NCBI RefSeq assembly: GCF_030817535.1
Contig: NZ_JAUSZL010000002.1
Span: forward strand, 3,782,001 to 3,846,000
DNA from: Streptomyces sp. V3I8
Lineage (GTDB): Bacteria > Actinomycetota > Actinomycetes > Streptomycetales > Streptomycetaceae
Length of the DNA stretch: 64,000 nt
Direction of reading: 5' to 3'
The notes under the pieces were generated by a model. That model was not told the DNA's origin. It was given only the letters and a program-made list of their open reading frames with translations, and made no database searches. Below are positions 18,530 through 27,354 of the stretch, in pieces (the first letter of the stretch is position 1; each line of letters begins with the position of its first letter). Made by a program: the position numbers and the translations under genes.

Positions 18530-20227
18530 TTGCACTGTGCTCCCGCAGGTACCGCCGGCACGGCTTCTCCCGTCACCACCTCGCAGATCGCTCTCGCCGA
18601 GGTGACCAAGCGCTACGGCGACCGCGTGGTACTGGACCGGGTGTCCCTCACCGTCCGGCCCGGCGAGAAGGTCGGGATCGTCGGGGACAACGGGTCCGGG
18701 AAGTCCACGCTCCTGCGGCTGCTCGCAGGGCAGGAGCCGGTCGACAACGGCAGCCTGACCGTCGTCGCACCGGGCGGGACCGGCCATCTCCGCCAGACCC
18801 TCGACCTGCCCGGCCCGGTGCGCGTGGGCGAGGTCGTGGACCACGTACTGGGTGAGCTGCGCGCCCTGGAGCAGCGTATTCACGCCGCCGAGGCCGCCCT
18901 GGGCACGGCGGGCCCCGCCGAGTTCGAGCGCTACGCCGCACTCGTCGCCGAGTTCGACGCACGCGGCGGGCACGGAGCGGACCGCCGGGTCGAGGTGACC
19001 CTGCGCCGGCTCGGCGAACGGGCGCCACTGGACCGGGAGCGGGCGCTGAGCACCCTCTCCGGCGGGCAGCGTTCCCGGCTCGCACTCGCCGCGACCCTGG
19101 CCTCGGCCCCCGAACTGCTGCTGCTCGACGAACCGACCAACGACCTGGACGACGAGGCCGTGGCCTGGCTCGAAGGGCATCTGCACCGGCACCGGGGCAC
19201 GGTCGTCGTCGCCACGCACGACCGGGCGTTCCTGGAACGCGTCACCGACACCATTCTGGAAGTCGACCAGGACCGGCGCACGGTACGGCGCTACGGGAAC
19301 GGATACGCCGGTTTCCTCACCGCCAAGGCGGCGGCCCGCGCCCGGTGGGCGTGGGAGCACGAGCGGTGGCGCGACGAGGTCGCCCGGCAGGAACGCCTCG
19401 CCGACGCGAGCATCGGGATGCTGGCGGAGATCCCTCGCAAGGGGCCGTGGGCGTTCAGCGGCGCCGGCGCGTTCCGGGCGCGCTCGCGGACGCACGGCGC
19501 GCAGAGCCGCATCCGCAATGCCCGCGAGCGGGTGCAGCGGCTCACGGAGCACCCCGTGCCGCCGCCCCCGCGGCCGCTGCTGTTCACGGGCCGCCTCGAG
19601 GGCACGCCGGACACTCGGAACACTCAGGACGCATCGGCAGCCGTGCACTTGGAGGATGTCCGGGTCGAAGGACGGCTGCACGTTCCGTCCCTGGAGCTCT
19701 CCCCCGGTGACCGGCTCCTCGTCACCGGTCCCAACGGCGCCGGCAAGAGCACCCTTCTCCACCTGCTCGCAGGAGAACTGACGCCCGACGCCGGTGTCCT
19801 GCGCCGACCCCGCCGCGTCGGGTTCCTGCGTCAGCAGAGCGCGCCCGACGACGCCTTCGACGCCCGTACGCTGCTGACGGCCTTCGCGGCCGACCGGGTG
19901 GAGCAGCCCGGCGAGCACGCCGACGCGCTCCTCGCGCTCGGTCTGTTCCGCGGTGCCGATCTCGCCGTCCCCGTACGGGACCTGTCCGCCGGGCAGCGCC
20001 GCAAGCTCGAACTGGCCCGGCTCGTCACGGCCGGTCCGCTCGACCTGCTGCTCCTCGACGAGCCGACCAACCATCTGGCCCCCGCCCTGGTGGAGGAGAT
20101 CGAGGCCGCCCTGGTCCACTACACCGGCACCCTGGTCGTGGTGACCCACGACCGCCTCCTGCGGGAACGCTTCAACGGGCTGCGGCTGGAACTGCCGGCG
20201 GCCGGTGCCTGCCAGGTCCCGCAGTGA
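18530..20227 (+). CDS. ABC-F family ATPase (ribosome protection / translation factor)
   Basis: 565 residues, with two ABC domains and no membrane segment. Walker [10 protein letters not shown] and GPNGAGKST. Signatures: [12 protein letters not shown] and [12 protein letters not shown]. Walker [14 protein letters not shown] and [13 protein letters not shown]. The linker between the domains is Arg-rich. This is the ABC-F class, soluble ATPases acting in the ribosomal E site; Streptomyces members such as TlrC, OleB and VarM protect against macrolides or streptogramins. TTG 18530 is taken as the start because AAGGA is 7 bases upstream. No biosynthetic cluster is adjacent, so intrinsic resistance or a housekeeping role is equally possible. 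Confidence 0.9.
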   Translation: MHCAPAGTAGTASPVTTSQIALAEVTKRYGDRVVLDRVSLTVRPGEKVGIVGDNGSGKSTLLRLLAGQEPVDNGSLTVVAPGGTGHLRQTLDLPGPVRVGEVVDHVLGELRALEQRIHAAEAALGTAGPAEFERYAALVAEFDARGGHGADRRVEVTLRRLGERAPLDRERALSTLSGGQRSRLALAATLASAPELLLLDEPTNDLDDEAVAWLEGHLHRHRGTVVVATHDRAFLERVTDTILEVDQDRRTVRRYGNGYAGFLTAKAAARARWAWEHERWRDEVARQERLADASIGMLAEIPRKGPWAFSGAGAFRARSRTHGAQSRIRNARERVQRLTEHPVPPPPRPLLFTGRLEGTPDTRNTQDASAAVHLEDVRVEGRLHVPSLELSPGDRLLVTGPNGAGKSTLLHLLAGELTPDAGVLRRPRRVGFLRQQSAPDDAFDARTLLTAFAADRVEQPGEHADALLALGLFRGADLAVPVRDLSAGQRRKLELARLVTAGPLDLLLLDEPTNHLAPALVEEIEAALVHYTGTLVVVTHDRLLRERFNGLRLELPAAGACQVPQ

Positions 20228-20279
20228 CGGGGCGACGGGGCGACGGGACGGGCGGGGAGGGCGGGGAGGGCGGCAGGGG

Positions 20280-20918
20280 CTAGTCCTTGTGGCCCGTCGT
20301 GGCGATCGTGACGCCCAGGCCGATCATCGTGACGCCGCCCACCCCGCCGACCAGCGCGAGCCGCCGGGGTGAACGGGCGAACCAGTCGCGTGCGGCGGCG
20401 GCGCCCAGACCCCAGACACTGTCCGACGCCACCGCGATGAGGTTGAAGACCAGGCCGAGCAGCAGCATCTGCGTGACGACGTGGCCCTGGCCGCGGTCGA
20501 CGAACTGCGGCAGTACGGCGGCGAAGAACACGATCGTCTTCGGGTTGGCCACGCCGACCGCGAAGCCCTCCCCCAGCGTGCGCCAACCGCCGCGCGCGGG
20601 TTCGTCGCCGGTGAACGCGGCGTGCAGCGCACCGCGTTGCCGCACCGCCTTCACCCCCAGGTACACGAGATACGCCGCCCCCACCAGCTTCAGCGTCGTG
20701 AAGACGAGCACCGAGCGCTCCACGACGGCCCCGACTCCGAGTGCCACGGCCACGACGAGGACGTACGCGCCCAGCGTGTTCCCCACGACCGTGGTCAGCG
20801 CCGCGCGGCGTCCCTGCGCCAGCGCCCGCCCGATCACGAACAGCACGCTGGGTCCGGGGACCACGATCAGCAGGAACGACATGGCCGCGAAGGCGAGCAG
20901 CCGGTCTGTGGACACCAT
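20280..20918 (-). CDS. LysE/RhtB-family translocator
   Basis: 212 residues from ATG 20918; the longer frame upstream is not conserved. Typical LysE/RhtB features: FAAMSFLLIVVPGPSVLFVIGRALAQGRR at the N-terminus with the conserved PGP, GVKAVRQR, GFAVGVANPKTIVFFAAVLPQFV, and six hydrophobic segments. Such proteins export amino acids or small polar compounds. It converges on the ABC-F gene; the 52-base gap is a run of GACGGGGC and GCGGGGAGG repeats. Export substrate not deducible. Confidence 0.9.
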   Translation of the reverse strand: MVSTDRLLAFAAMSFLLIVVPGPSVLFVIGRALAQGRRAALTTVVGNTLGAYVLVVAVALGVGAVVERSVLVFTTLKLVGAAYLVYLGVKAVRQRGALHAAFTGDEPARGGWRTLGEGFAVGVANPKTIVFFAAVLPQFVDRGQGHVVTQMLLLGLVFNLIAVASDSVWGLGAAAARDWFARSPRRLALVGGVGGVTMIGLGVTIATTGHKD

Positions 20919-21160
20919 GCGGTCATCCTCGCCCCGGGGTCCGATCGGCCGGTAGCGGTTTTCCGCGGCGGACGCCCGGAAAAAGAGTGGAACGGTGCCG
21001 TCGTGTGCCCCTACCGTGCTGCCCGGCCGAGTCGCCCAGCCGAGGACGTGCCCTTGTACACCGTGTGAGACCTCCCGAGTGCTGATCTGTCGCGCGTCGC
21101 CGCATGTGCGCCGCGCTGCTTTCCGCTGCGGTCTTCTCACACTGGAACCGGTGTACTTCT

Positions 21161-21736
21161 GTGCTCGAAAACTGGGTGGTCGCACCCACCTGCCTGCCGC
21201 TCGTCCGCCGTCGCTGCCACGCGTGCGCGTCCGAGCGTTTTTGGACAAGCGGAAAATTCCGTGTCAACGCACACCACAAGCTCCTCGACGTCTGGCTCCT
21301 CGCGCTCTGCACGACGTGCGGGGAGACCGCGAAGCTCACGGTCCTGGAGCGGACGAACGTGCGCTCCGTACGCCCCGGGCTGCTGGACCGGCTGCATGCC
21401 AACGACCCCGCCCTGGCGGCCGAACTGCTCCAGGATCCGTTCGTACGGCGCCGCAATCACATCGCCCTGGACTGGGACAACGCCTGGCGTCTCGACACCG
21501 GCGGGCCGGATCACAGGGACCGCGTGGACCGCGTGGACCAGGTGGACCACGAGGCGCTCGACGTCTCCGTTCGCTTCGCGGCACGGATTCCCGTCCGGCC
21601 GGTGCGGCTGATCGCCGAAGGCTGCGGTCTGCCGCGGGCCGAGGTGGAGCGGCTGGCCGCGGAGGGGAAACTCGTCTCCGCCGTCCGGCTGGGCGGCAGA
21701 CTCTCCGGCGACTTCACGTTCACGCTCAAGCGCTGA
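21161..21736 (+). CDS. DUF1062 protein
   Basis: 191 residues from GTG 21161, where the family usually begins (ENWVVAPTCLPLVRRRCHAC). Two Cys pairs, CHAC at ~17-20 and CTTC near residue 50, suggest a zinc ribbon. Further conserved blocks are FRVNAHHKLLDVWLL and FVRRRNHIALDWDNAWRLD. Function of DUF1062 is unknown. An Asp/Arg/Val repeat (DRVDRVDQVDH) comes from a 9-bp tandem repeat at ~21517-21551. No good ribosome binding site precedes either candidate start, so the start is uncertain. Confidence 0.8.
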   Translation: MLENWVVAPTCLPLVRRRCHACASERFWTSGKFRVNAHHKLLDVWLLALCTTCGETAKLTVLERTNVRSVRPGLLDRLHANDPALAAELLQDPFVRRRNHIALDWDNAWRLDTGGPDHRDRVDRVDQVDHEALDVSVRFAARIPVRPVRLIAEGCGLPRAEVERLAAEGKLVSAVRLGGRLSGDFTFTLKR

Positions 21737-21753
21737 GCTCGCCTCGGCCCCAC

Positions 21754-21786
21754 GGTCCTGTCCGGCGCGATCCGCCGGACAGGACC
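21754..21786. terminator. Bidirectional terminator hairpin
   Basis: A 14-bp perfect stem, GGTCCTGTCCGGCG pairing with CGCCGGACAGGACC, around a 5-base loop, lies between convergent DUF1062 and TetR genes. Confidence 0.75.
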
Positions 21787-21824
21787 CGCTGGGACGCTGC
21801 GAAGCCCAGCGAGGTCGTGGCGTC

Positions 21825-22670
21825 TTATTCGGTCGGCCGGAGAGGGCCGCCGTCCTGGTCCCGCGGTCCGTTCGAGAGGCGGTCCAGCCATTCCCTGAGC
21901 AGGGCTCCCTCGACCGGGGTGAGGGCGGTCGGCGGGGACTGGTGGAGGAGGGCGTTCAGGTGGGCTGCCGTGGAGGGGATCTGCGGGTCCTGCGGATCCT
22001 GCGGATTCTGTCGATCTGGCGCGGCGGGGGCCTGCGGGGCCGTTGCGGTGGGGGCCGGCGCGTCCGTGTCCGCGGGCGGTGGCACGTCCGGGGTGAAGAC
22101 CAGGGCGTGGACCCCGTCCCGTACGCGCCGGGACACGCTCCTGTCCGTGAACGTCGCCGGGCGGGAGACCAGCATCAGGGCCACGCCGACGTTCGCCGAC
22201 ATGATGATCTGCGCCGCCAGTTCGGGGGCCATGGTCAGCTTGTGCTGCGCCGCCGCCCGTCGCAGGTCCGAGGTGAGGATGCGGTGGGACTCCAGGGCCG
22301 CCGCCGGGGGCGTGCGCATGGCCGGTGAGTGCATCAGGCGGAACAGGTTCGGGTTCGCCAGGGCGAACTCGACGTGGGTGTCCCAGCCGTCCCGCAGGTC
22401 CTCGACCGGGTCCGTGCCGGCAGGACGGTCGCGCTTGGTCGCGAGGTACTTGTCCCAGCCGTGGTCGACGACCGCCGACAGGAGCCCCTCCTTGTCCCCG
22501 AAGTGGCGGTAGAGGGCGGGGGCGCCGACACCGGCGGCCTCGCACACGGCCCTGGTCGACACGTCCCCGTTGGAGGACTCGGCGACCAGGGCCGCCGCCA
22601 CTTCGAGAATGCGCGCTTTCGTACCCACGGTGTTCACGGTATTCACGGCCGTGACGGTATCCGAGCTCAT
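21825..22670 (-). CDS. TetR-family regulator of the SDR operon
   Basis: 281 residues. N-terminal helix-turn-helix: KARILEVAAALVAESSNGDVSTRAVCEAAGVGAPALYRHFGDKEGLL. The C-terminal ligand domain is followed by a Pro/Ala-rich stretch (near residues 195-235, with DPQDPQDPQ repeats). ATG 22670 overlaps the TGA of the SDR gene upstream, so it is the last gene of a three-gene operon starting at 24414. A palindrome cluster in front of that operon is its probable operator, giving negative autoregulation. Confidence 0.9.
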   Translation of the reverse strand: MSSDTVTAVNTVNTVGTKARILEVAAALVAESSNGDVSTRAVCEAAGVGAPALYRHFGDKEGLLSAVVDHGWDKYLATKRDRPAGTDPVEDLRDGWDTHVEFALANPNLFRLMHSPAMRTPPAAALESHRILTSDLRRAAAQHKLTMAPELAAQIIMSANVGVALMLVSRPATFTDRSVSRRVRDGVHALVFTPDVPPPADTDAPAPTATAPQAPAAPDRQNPQDPQDPQIPSTAAHLNALLHQSPPTALTPVEGALLREWLDRLSNGPRDQDGGPLRPTE

Positions 22671-23587
22671 ATGCCGGGGTGGGAGGTGGCCGGGGAGGGG
22701 GAACGCGGGGCGAGCAGATCGTCCAGGCCTATCCGCGTCAGGAACTCCGCGCGGACGCGGTCCGCGACCCGGCTGACCTCTTCCGACCCGTCGTCCGCCG
22801 GGTCGACGTGGACCCGGAAGGGCCGCTCGCCGTGCGGGGCGCCGACCACCTCGACGATCGCGTCGGCCACCAGGGACGCCGGGGCGTCGGCCGGGGCGAG
22901 GGCGGCGAGGCGCTCGGCGACCTGGTCCATCAGGCCCGCGTACCGCTCCTCGTACGCCGGCAGGACCGTCCCTTCGGCAGGGTGGCCGCCGGTCGCGAAG
23001 TGGTTCGTGCCCGAGGTGAAGGCGCCCGGCACCACGATGGTCGTCTCGATGCCGAAGCGGGCCAGCTCCGCCGCGTACGACACCGCGAGCGCGTCCATCG
23101 CGGCCTTCGCGGCGAAGTACGGCGCGAGGTAGGGCGGGGTGCCGCCTCTGGTCGAGGTCGAGCCGACCCACAGGACCAGGCCGTGCTCCTGGGCGCGCAG
23201 GTGCGGCAGCGCGGCCCGGTTGACGCGCTGGGTGCCGAGCACGTTCGTGTCGTACACCGCGGCCAGTTCCTCGGGGGTGAAGGCCTCGGTGGGGCCCGTC
23301 ACCATGTGGCCGGCGTTGTGGACGAGCACGTCCAGCGCGCCGGCCCCGGCCAGGACCGTGGCGACGGCGGCGTCCGCGGACTCCTGGGAGAGGACGTCCA
23401 ACTCGACCGTGCGCAGATCCACTTCGTGCTCGGCCGCGTACGCCTCGGCCTCGGCGACCCGGTCCGCGTTGCGGCCGCGGGTGTCGCGCATCGCCGCGTA
23501 GACCGTGTGCCCGGCGTCGGCCAGAGCCCGCGCGGCGAGCGCGCCGAACCCGGAACCCGCGCCTGTGATGACGATCGTCCTGCCCAT
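22667..23587 (-). CDS. SDR-family oxidoreductase
   Basis: 306 residues. Classical SDR: cofactor loop TGAGSGFGALAARAL, structural NAGH, Ser (WVGSTSTRGG) and a Tyr/Lys pair, YFAAKAAMDAL. The Gly-rich loop resembles GxGxGxG rather than GASxGIG, and the C-terminal part is longer than in 250-residue SDRs. Middle gene of the SDR-SDR-TetR operon, overlapping the TetR start by 4 bases. Substrate unknown; being under a private TetR suggests response to a toxic or foreign small molecule. Confidence 0.9.
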   Translation of the reverse strand: MGRTIVITGAGSGFGALAARALADAGHTVYAAMRDTRGRNADRVAEAEAYAAEHEVDLRTVELDVLSQESADAAVATVLAGAGALDVLVHNAGHMVTGPTEAFTPEELAAVYDTNVLGTQRVNRAALPHLRAQEHGLVLWVGSTSTRGGTPPYLAPYFAAKAAMDALAVSYAAELARFGIETTIVVPGAFTSGTNHFATGGHPAEGTVLPAYEERYAGLMDQVAERLAALAPADAPASLVADAIVEVVGAPHGERPFRVHVDPADDGSEEVSRVADRVRAEFLTRIGLDDLLAPRSPSPATSHPGI

Positions 23588-23608
23588 GTCGGACTCCTGA
23601 GAGGTGTG

Positions 23609-23653
23609 GCGGGAGGTGGGAGGGGAGGGGAGGGGGAAGGGGAGAGGGAGGGC
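23609..23653 (+). other. G-rich tract between the SDR genes
   Basis: The plus strand carries at least seven runs of three to five G separated by one or two bases (GGGAGGTGGGAGGGGAGGGG and onward). It could form a G-quadruplex on the non-mRNA strand. It fills the 71-base gap between two operon genes. Confidence 0.5.
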
Positions 23654-23658
23654 TGGGC

Positions 23659-24414
23659 TCAGGCGATGCCGCCGTTGGCGCGGAGCACCTGGCCGTTGAC
23701 CCAGCGGGCGGCCGGGCCCGCCAGGAAGGACACGACCTCGGCTATGTCGCGGGGCGTGCCGAGGCGCTCCAGCGGCGGCTGGGCCGCCATCCGCGCGATC
23801 GTCTCGTCGTCCTTGCCGTCCAGGAACAGGGCGGTGGCGGTCGGGCCGGGGGCCACGGCGTTGACGGTGATGTCCCGGCCGCGCATCTCGCGGGCCAGGA
23901 TCAGGGTCATGGCCTCGACGGCGCCCTTCGTGGCCGCGTATCCCGCGTAGCCAGGGAGGGCCAGGGCCAGTACGGAGCTGGAGAAGTTGAGGATCGCGCC
24001 GCCCGCGCGCAGCCGGCGCGCGGCCTGCTGGTCGACGACGAAGGTGCCGCGGATGTTGGTGCGGTGCATGCGGTCCAGGGCGTCGAGGTCGGTGTCGACC
24101 AGCGGGGCCAGCGTCATGACGCCGGCCGCGTGCACGACGACGTCGACCCCGCCGAAGGCCGACTCCGCGGCGTCGAAGAGTGCCGCGACCTCGGTCTCTT
24201 CGGCCACGTCGGCCCGGTGGGCGATCGCCCGGCCGCCGGCCTCGGTGATCGCGCCGACCGCCTTGTCCGCCTCGGTCCGGTTGCCCGCGAAGTTCACGAC
24301 GACGGCGAATCCGTCGGCCGCCAGCCGCTCCGCGCTCTCGCGGCCGATTCCCCGGGATCCGCCGGTGACGATCGCGACGCGGGTGGGGTTTCCGGTGGCT
24401 GTCTGCTCGGTCAT
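23659..24414 (-). CDS. SDR-family oxidoreductase (FabG-like)
   Basis: 251 residues with the complete classical SDR set: TGGSRGIGRESAERL, DVVVHAAG, NFSSSVLAL (Ser), YAGYAATKGAVEAM (Tyr-x3-Lys), and the PGPTAT loop; the C-terminus VNGQVLRANGGIA matches 3-oxoacyl-ACP-reductase-like enzymes. First gene of the SDR-SDR-TetR operon; GAGGAG lies at the right distance from ATG 24414. Likely NADP(H)-dependent ketone/alcohol oxidoreductase in the cytoplasm. Confidence 0.92.
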   Translation of the reverse strand: MTEQTATGNPTRVAIVTGGSRGIGRESAERLAADGFAVVVNFAGNRTEADKAVGAITEAGGRAIAHRADVAEETEVAALFDAAESAFGGVDVVVHAAGVMTLAPLVDTDLDALDRMHRTNIRGTFVVDQQAARRLRAGGAILNFSSSVLALALPGYAGYAATKGAVEAMTLILAREMRGRDITVNAVAPGPTATALFLDGKDDETIARMAAQPPLERLGTPRDIAEVVSFLAGPAARWVNGQVLRANGGIA

Positions 24415-24438
24415 GGGCGTGCTCCTCGTCTCGGCGGG

Positions 24439-24519
24439 TAGCGTTGTTCGCCCCCGACAAGAACAACGCTACCATCGAGCTCTTAGCGGCGCTACCCCTT
24501 TCCGTAGCGATGCTACGGA
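24439..24519 (-). promoter_or_regulatory. Cluster of three palindromes before the SDR-SDR-TetR operon
   Basis: Site A: TAGCGTTGTTC (24439-24449) with GAACAACGCTA (24461-24471), a perfect 11-bp inverted repeat. Site B: TAGCGGCGCTA (24484-24494). Site C: TCCGTAGC-GAT-GCTACGGA (24501-24519). All share TAGC/GCTA half-sites, so a single dimeric repressor, most simply the operon's own TetR, may bind them cooperatively. Confidence 0.65.
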
Positions 24520-24526
24520 CCGCATG

Positions 24527-24556
24527 ACGAAGGCCCCGCCGGAGCGGGGCCTTCGT
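24527..24556. terminator. Terminator hairpin after the secreted-protein gene
   Basis: ACGAAGGCCCCG (24527-24538) pairs perfectly with CGGGGCCTTCGT (24545-24556), loop of 6 bases. It lies 49 bases past the stop of the minus-strand gene 24606-25457 and also insulates the SDR operon promoter. Confidence 0.75.
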
Positions 24557-24605
24557 CGCGTGCTGGGTGTGGCGGGTGCAGCAGGTGTGGCGGTGGGGCG
24601 AAGTG

Positions 24606-25457
24606 CTAGGTCACGTCCACGTGGTCGCCCGACGAGTTGCTCGCGCCCGTCGTCGTGTTGCCGCTGTAGCGCCAGCGGTAGGTGCCGTCCTTCGTGGCCG
24701 TCACCGTGGTCTTCAGGTGTCCCGTGCTGTTCGCCGTGACCGACGTGACCGTGGTGTAGGTGCTGGAGCCGGCCGGCTTGAACTGCAGTTTCACCGACCG
24801 GCCGCCGTAGTTGTCGTAGCGGTGCGCGCTCCAGTTGGCGCGCTGCACGGTGCCGGTGACCGTGATCGGCCCGCCCGTGGCGACGGGTTCCGGGGTCGCG
24901 TTCGTGCTCTGGATGCGTGAGGCGCGCTGGAGGCGGACCGTCGCGGAGAGCTGGTCGGTGTCGTAGCCGCCGTTCTCCTTGATGGCCGTGCCGGCGGTCT
25001 TCCACACGGCCGCATCGCTGTTGACCAGCTTGTTGCCGTTGCCGCCCGGCATGCTGTCAGGGTCGATGGTCATCGTCTCGTCGCAGTCGCGATAGGTGTA
25101 ACCACCCGCGGAGGACTGGCGGCAGCCCCACTGGGTCGTGGTGTTCGCGAGGGTGTACTCGTTGGTGCCGTAGGTGCCCCGGTACGCCGAGACCCACCAC
25201 GTGTCGAGGGACACCTTGCTCTTCACCGTGTACGTCAGCGGGGCCTCGACCTCGGCGCTGATGCCGACGACGATCGGTTTGCCGTTGTTCAGCACGATGT
25301 TCGAGAACGAGATGTCGCTCTCGGCAGCGCTCGCGGTCGGCGCGGTGAGTGCCACTCCGGTCAGCGCCAGAGCTGCGGTCAGGGCCACGGTGGCCGTGCG
25401 GCGGGCGGTCGAGCGTCTGTGGCTGCGTGAAGTGGCAGCCGGTGATGTCGTGGTCAA
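24606..25457 (-). CDS. Secreted protein of unknown function
   Basis: 283 residues. A long Sec signal peptide (Arg-rich start, ATVALTAALALTGVALTAPTASA, cleavage near residue 45) precedes a Thr/Ser/Gly-rich, beta-rich mature protein. Two Cys (WGCRQ and YRDCDE) may form a disulphide. The C-terminal ~95 residues, starting at PITVTGTVQRANWSAH, look like an Ig-like domain with GRSVKLQFKPAGSSTY. I do not recognise the N-terminal half. It has its own strong terminator, and a repeat-filled 400-base region separates it from the ALDH gene. Confidence 0.75.
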   Translation of the reverse strand: MTTTSPAATSRSHRRSTARRTATVALTAALALTGVALTAPTASAAESDISFSNIVLNNGKPIVVGISAEVEAPLTYTVKSKVSLDTWWVSAYRGTYGTNEYTLANTTTQWGCRQSSAGGYTYRDCDETMTIDPDSMPGGNGNKLVNSDAAVWKTAGTAIKENGGYDTDQLSATVRLQRASRIQSTNATPEPVATGGPITVTGTVQRANWSAHRYDNYGGRSVKLQFKPAGSSTYTTVTSVTANSTGHLKTTVTATKDGTYRWRYSGNTTTGASNSSGDHVDVT

Positions 25458-25564
25458 TCCCCACCCCTGGGTTGCAGTGCGTGTCGGTGCGGCGCGGGTC
25501 GACCGCGTTCCGCGTGCGGGAACTCTAGATCATCCGGGGGTGGGGGGCAGGTGCGGGTGCAGGG

Positions 25565-25835
25565 CGGTGGGGGCTGGGCGCGCAGTTCCCCGCGCCCCTT
25601 GGAAGCGGGGGCGGGGCCGGGCCCGGACGGCGGGCCCCGGCCGTCCGTGTACCCGCCGTGTACCCGCCCGCGTACCCGTGCGGGACGGTGGGGGCTGGGC
25701 GCGCAGTTCCCCGCGCCCCTTGGAAGCGGGGGCGGGCCTGGACGGCGGGCCCCGGCCGCCCGTGTACCCGCTCGTGTACCCGCCCGCGTACCCGTGCGGG
25801 GCGGTGGGGTTGAGCGCGCAGTTCCCCGTGCTCCT
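25565..25835. repeat. Tandem ~120-bp repeats containing three copies of the dispersed element
   Basis: The only content of the gap 25458-25855. Unit 1 (25565-25685, 121 bp) and unit 2 (25686-25801, 116 bp) are nearly identical; a partial third starts at 25802. Each begins CGGTGGGGGCTGGGCG (third copy varied), then the 21-bp element (25579-25599, 25700-25720, 25815-25835), then GTGTACCCGC-type short repeats. No coding frame across it is credible. Confidence 0.85.
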
Positions 25836-25855
25836 TGGGGGCGCCGGCCCGGGGT

Positions 25856-27307
25856 TCAGGCCTGCCAGACCAGTGACTGGAGTTCCGAGTACGCGCGCAG
25901 GGCGTACGAGCCCACGTCCCGGCCCACTCCGCTCTGTTTGAAGCCGCCGAACGGGGCCTCCATGTTGCGGCCCACCGTGTTGATGCCGACGCCCCCCGCG
26001 CGCAGGCGGCCCGCGACGCGGAAGGCGCGGGCCGCGTCGCCCGACCAGACGTAGTCGATCAGGCCGTACTCGCTGTCGTCGGCCAGGGCGACGGCCTCCT
26101 CCTCGTCGTCGAAGGGGAGGACCACCACGACCGGGCCGAAGATCTCCTCGCGGACCACCCGCATGGAGCCGGCGCAGTCCGCCAGGAGCGTGGGCGCCAC
26201 GTAGAAGCCCCGCGCCAGGGGTGGGCGTTCGCCGCCCGTCACCACCCGCGCGCCCTCCTTACGGGCCAGTTCGACGTAGGACTCGACCCGGTCCCGGTGG
26301 GCCGCCGAGATCAGCGGGCCGACGATCGTGTCCGGGTCCCGCGGGTCCCCGACCCGCAGGTGGGCCGCGTAGGCCGCGAGCCGGGACACCAGACGGTCGT
26401 GGATCGGCCGGTGTGCGAGCACCCGTGTCGGGGCCGTGCAGATCTGGCCGCTGTAGAAGGAGAAGGTGGTCCCGATCCCCCGTACCGCCGACTCCAGGTC
26501 CGCGTCCTCGAAGACGATCGCCGCACCCTTTCCGCCCAGCTCCATCAGCTGCCGTTTCATGCCGCGCCCGCACACCTCGGCGATGCGCCGGCCGACGGCG
26601 GTGGAGCCGGTGAAGCTCACCATGTCCACGTCGGGCGAGTCGACGGCCGCCTCACCGACCTCCCCCCGCGCACCGCTGACGACGTTCACGACGCCCGGTG
26701 GCACGCCCGCCGCCTCCAGCGCCTCGGCCATCCGGTACACGGAGAGCGGGTCCTGCGGGGCGGGTTTCACGACGACCGTGTTGCCCATCGCGAGAGCCGG
26801 CGCGATCTTGCCCGCCGGGTTCGCCCAGGGGTTGTTGTACGAGGTGATGCAGGCGACCACGCCGACCGGCCGGCGTACGGCGAGGGCGCCGAGAACGGCC
26901 GCCCCGCCGAACGGGCCCGCCTCGTTGACCTGCGGGGGCAGCGGCTCCTCGACGGGCTCCACGCGCGCGTAGCGCCGGAACCGGGCCGCCCCGACCCCCA
27001 CCTGCATCCCGCGCGCGGTACCGGTGGTCGCGCCGGTCTCCGCCTGCGCCAGTTCCGCGTACGGGACGAGGTTGCGCCGGATCGCGGTGGCCGCCCGGTC
27101 GAGGACGGCGGCCCGTTCCTCGGGAGGCGTGCGCGACCAGGACCGGAAGGCCTCGCGGGCCGCGCCCGCCGCCGCGTGCACCTGGTCGCGCGAGGCCTCC
27201 GGGGCCGCCCCGACACTCTCCTCGGTCGCCGGGTCGATCACCTCGTAGTGGCCGCCGTCCGGCTCCACCCACGATCCGCCGATGAACAGCCGCTGTCCGT
27301 CGCTCAC
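25856..27307 (-). CDS. NAD(P)-dependent aldehyde dehydrogenase
   Basis: About 483 residues from GTG 27307, preferred over TTG 27319 because GGGGGA sits just upstream. ALDH hallmarks: ITSYNNPWANPAGKIAPALA, the Glu loop LMELGGKGAAIVFED, the nucleophile FYSGQICTAPTR and PFGGFKQSGVGRD near the end. It oxidises aldehydes to acids in the cytoplasm. It follows the D-aminoacylase-like gene on the same strand by 48 bases and is probably in the operon started at 30457, linking it to the palindrome regulon. Confidence 0.93.
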   Translation of the reverse strand: MSDGQRLFIGGSWVEPDGGHYEVIDPATEESVGAAPEASRDQVHAAAGAAREAFRSWSRTPPEERAAVLDRAATAIRRNLVPYAELAQAETGATTGTARGMQVGVGAARFRRYARVEPVEEPLPPQVNEAGPFGGAAVLGALAVRRPVGVVACITSYNNPWANPAGKIAPALAMGNTVVVKPAPQDPLSVYRMAEALEAAGVPPGVVNVVSGARGEVGEAAVDSPDVDMVSFTGSTAVGRRIAEVCGRGMKRQLMELGGKGAAIVFEDADLESAVRGIGTTFSFYSGQICTAPTRVLAHRPIHDRLVSRLAAYAAHLRVGDPRDPDTIVGPLISAAHRDRVESYVELARKEGARVVTGGERPPLARGFYVAPTLLADCAGSMRVVREEIFGPVVVVLPFDDEEEAVALADDSEYGLIDYVWSGDAARAFRVAGRLRAGGVGINTVGRNMEAPFGGFKQSGVGRDVGSYALRAYSELQSLVWQA

Positions 27308-27354
27308 CTGGTCCCCCAAGACCGTCGACGCGTCACCACGTACTCACCGTGCAC

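Noticed and set aside
20228..20279. G-rich repeats between ABC-F and LysE genes as a regulatory G-quadruplex
   Set aside because: They lie between convergent stop codons; simple repeat drift explains them and no regulated start is nearby.
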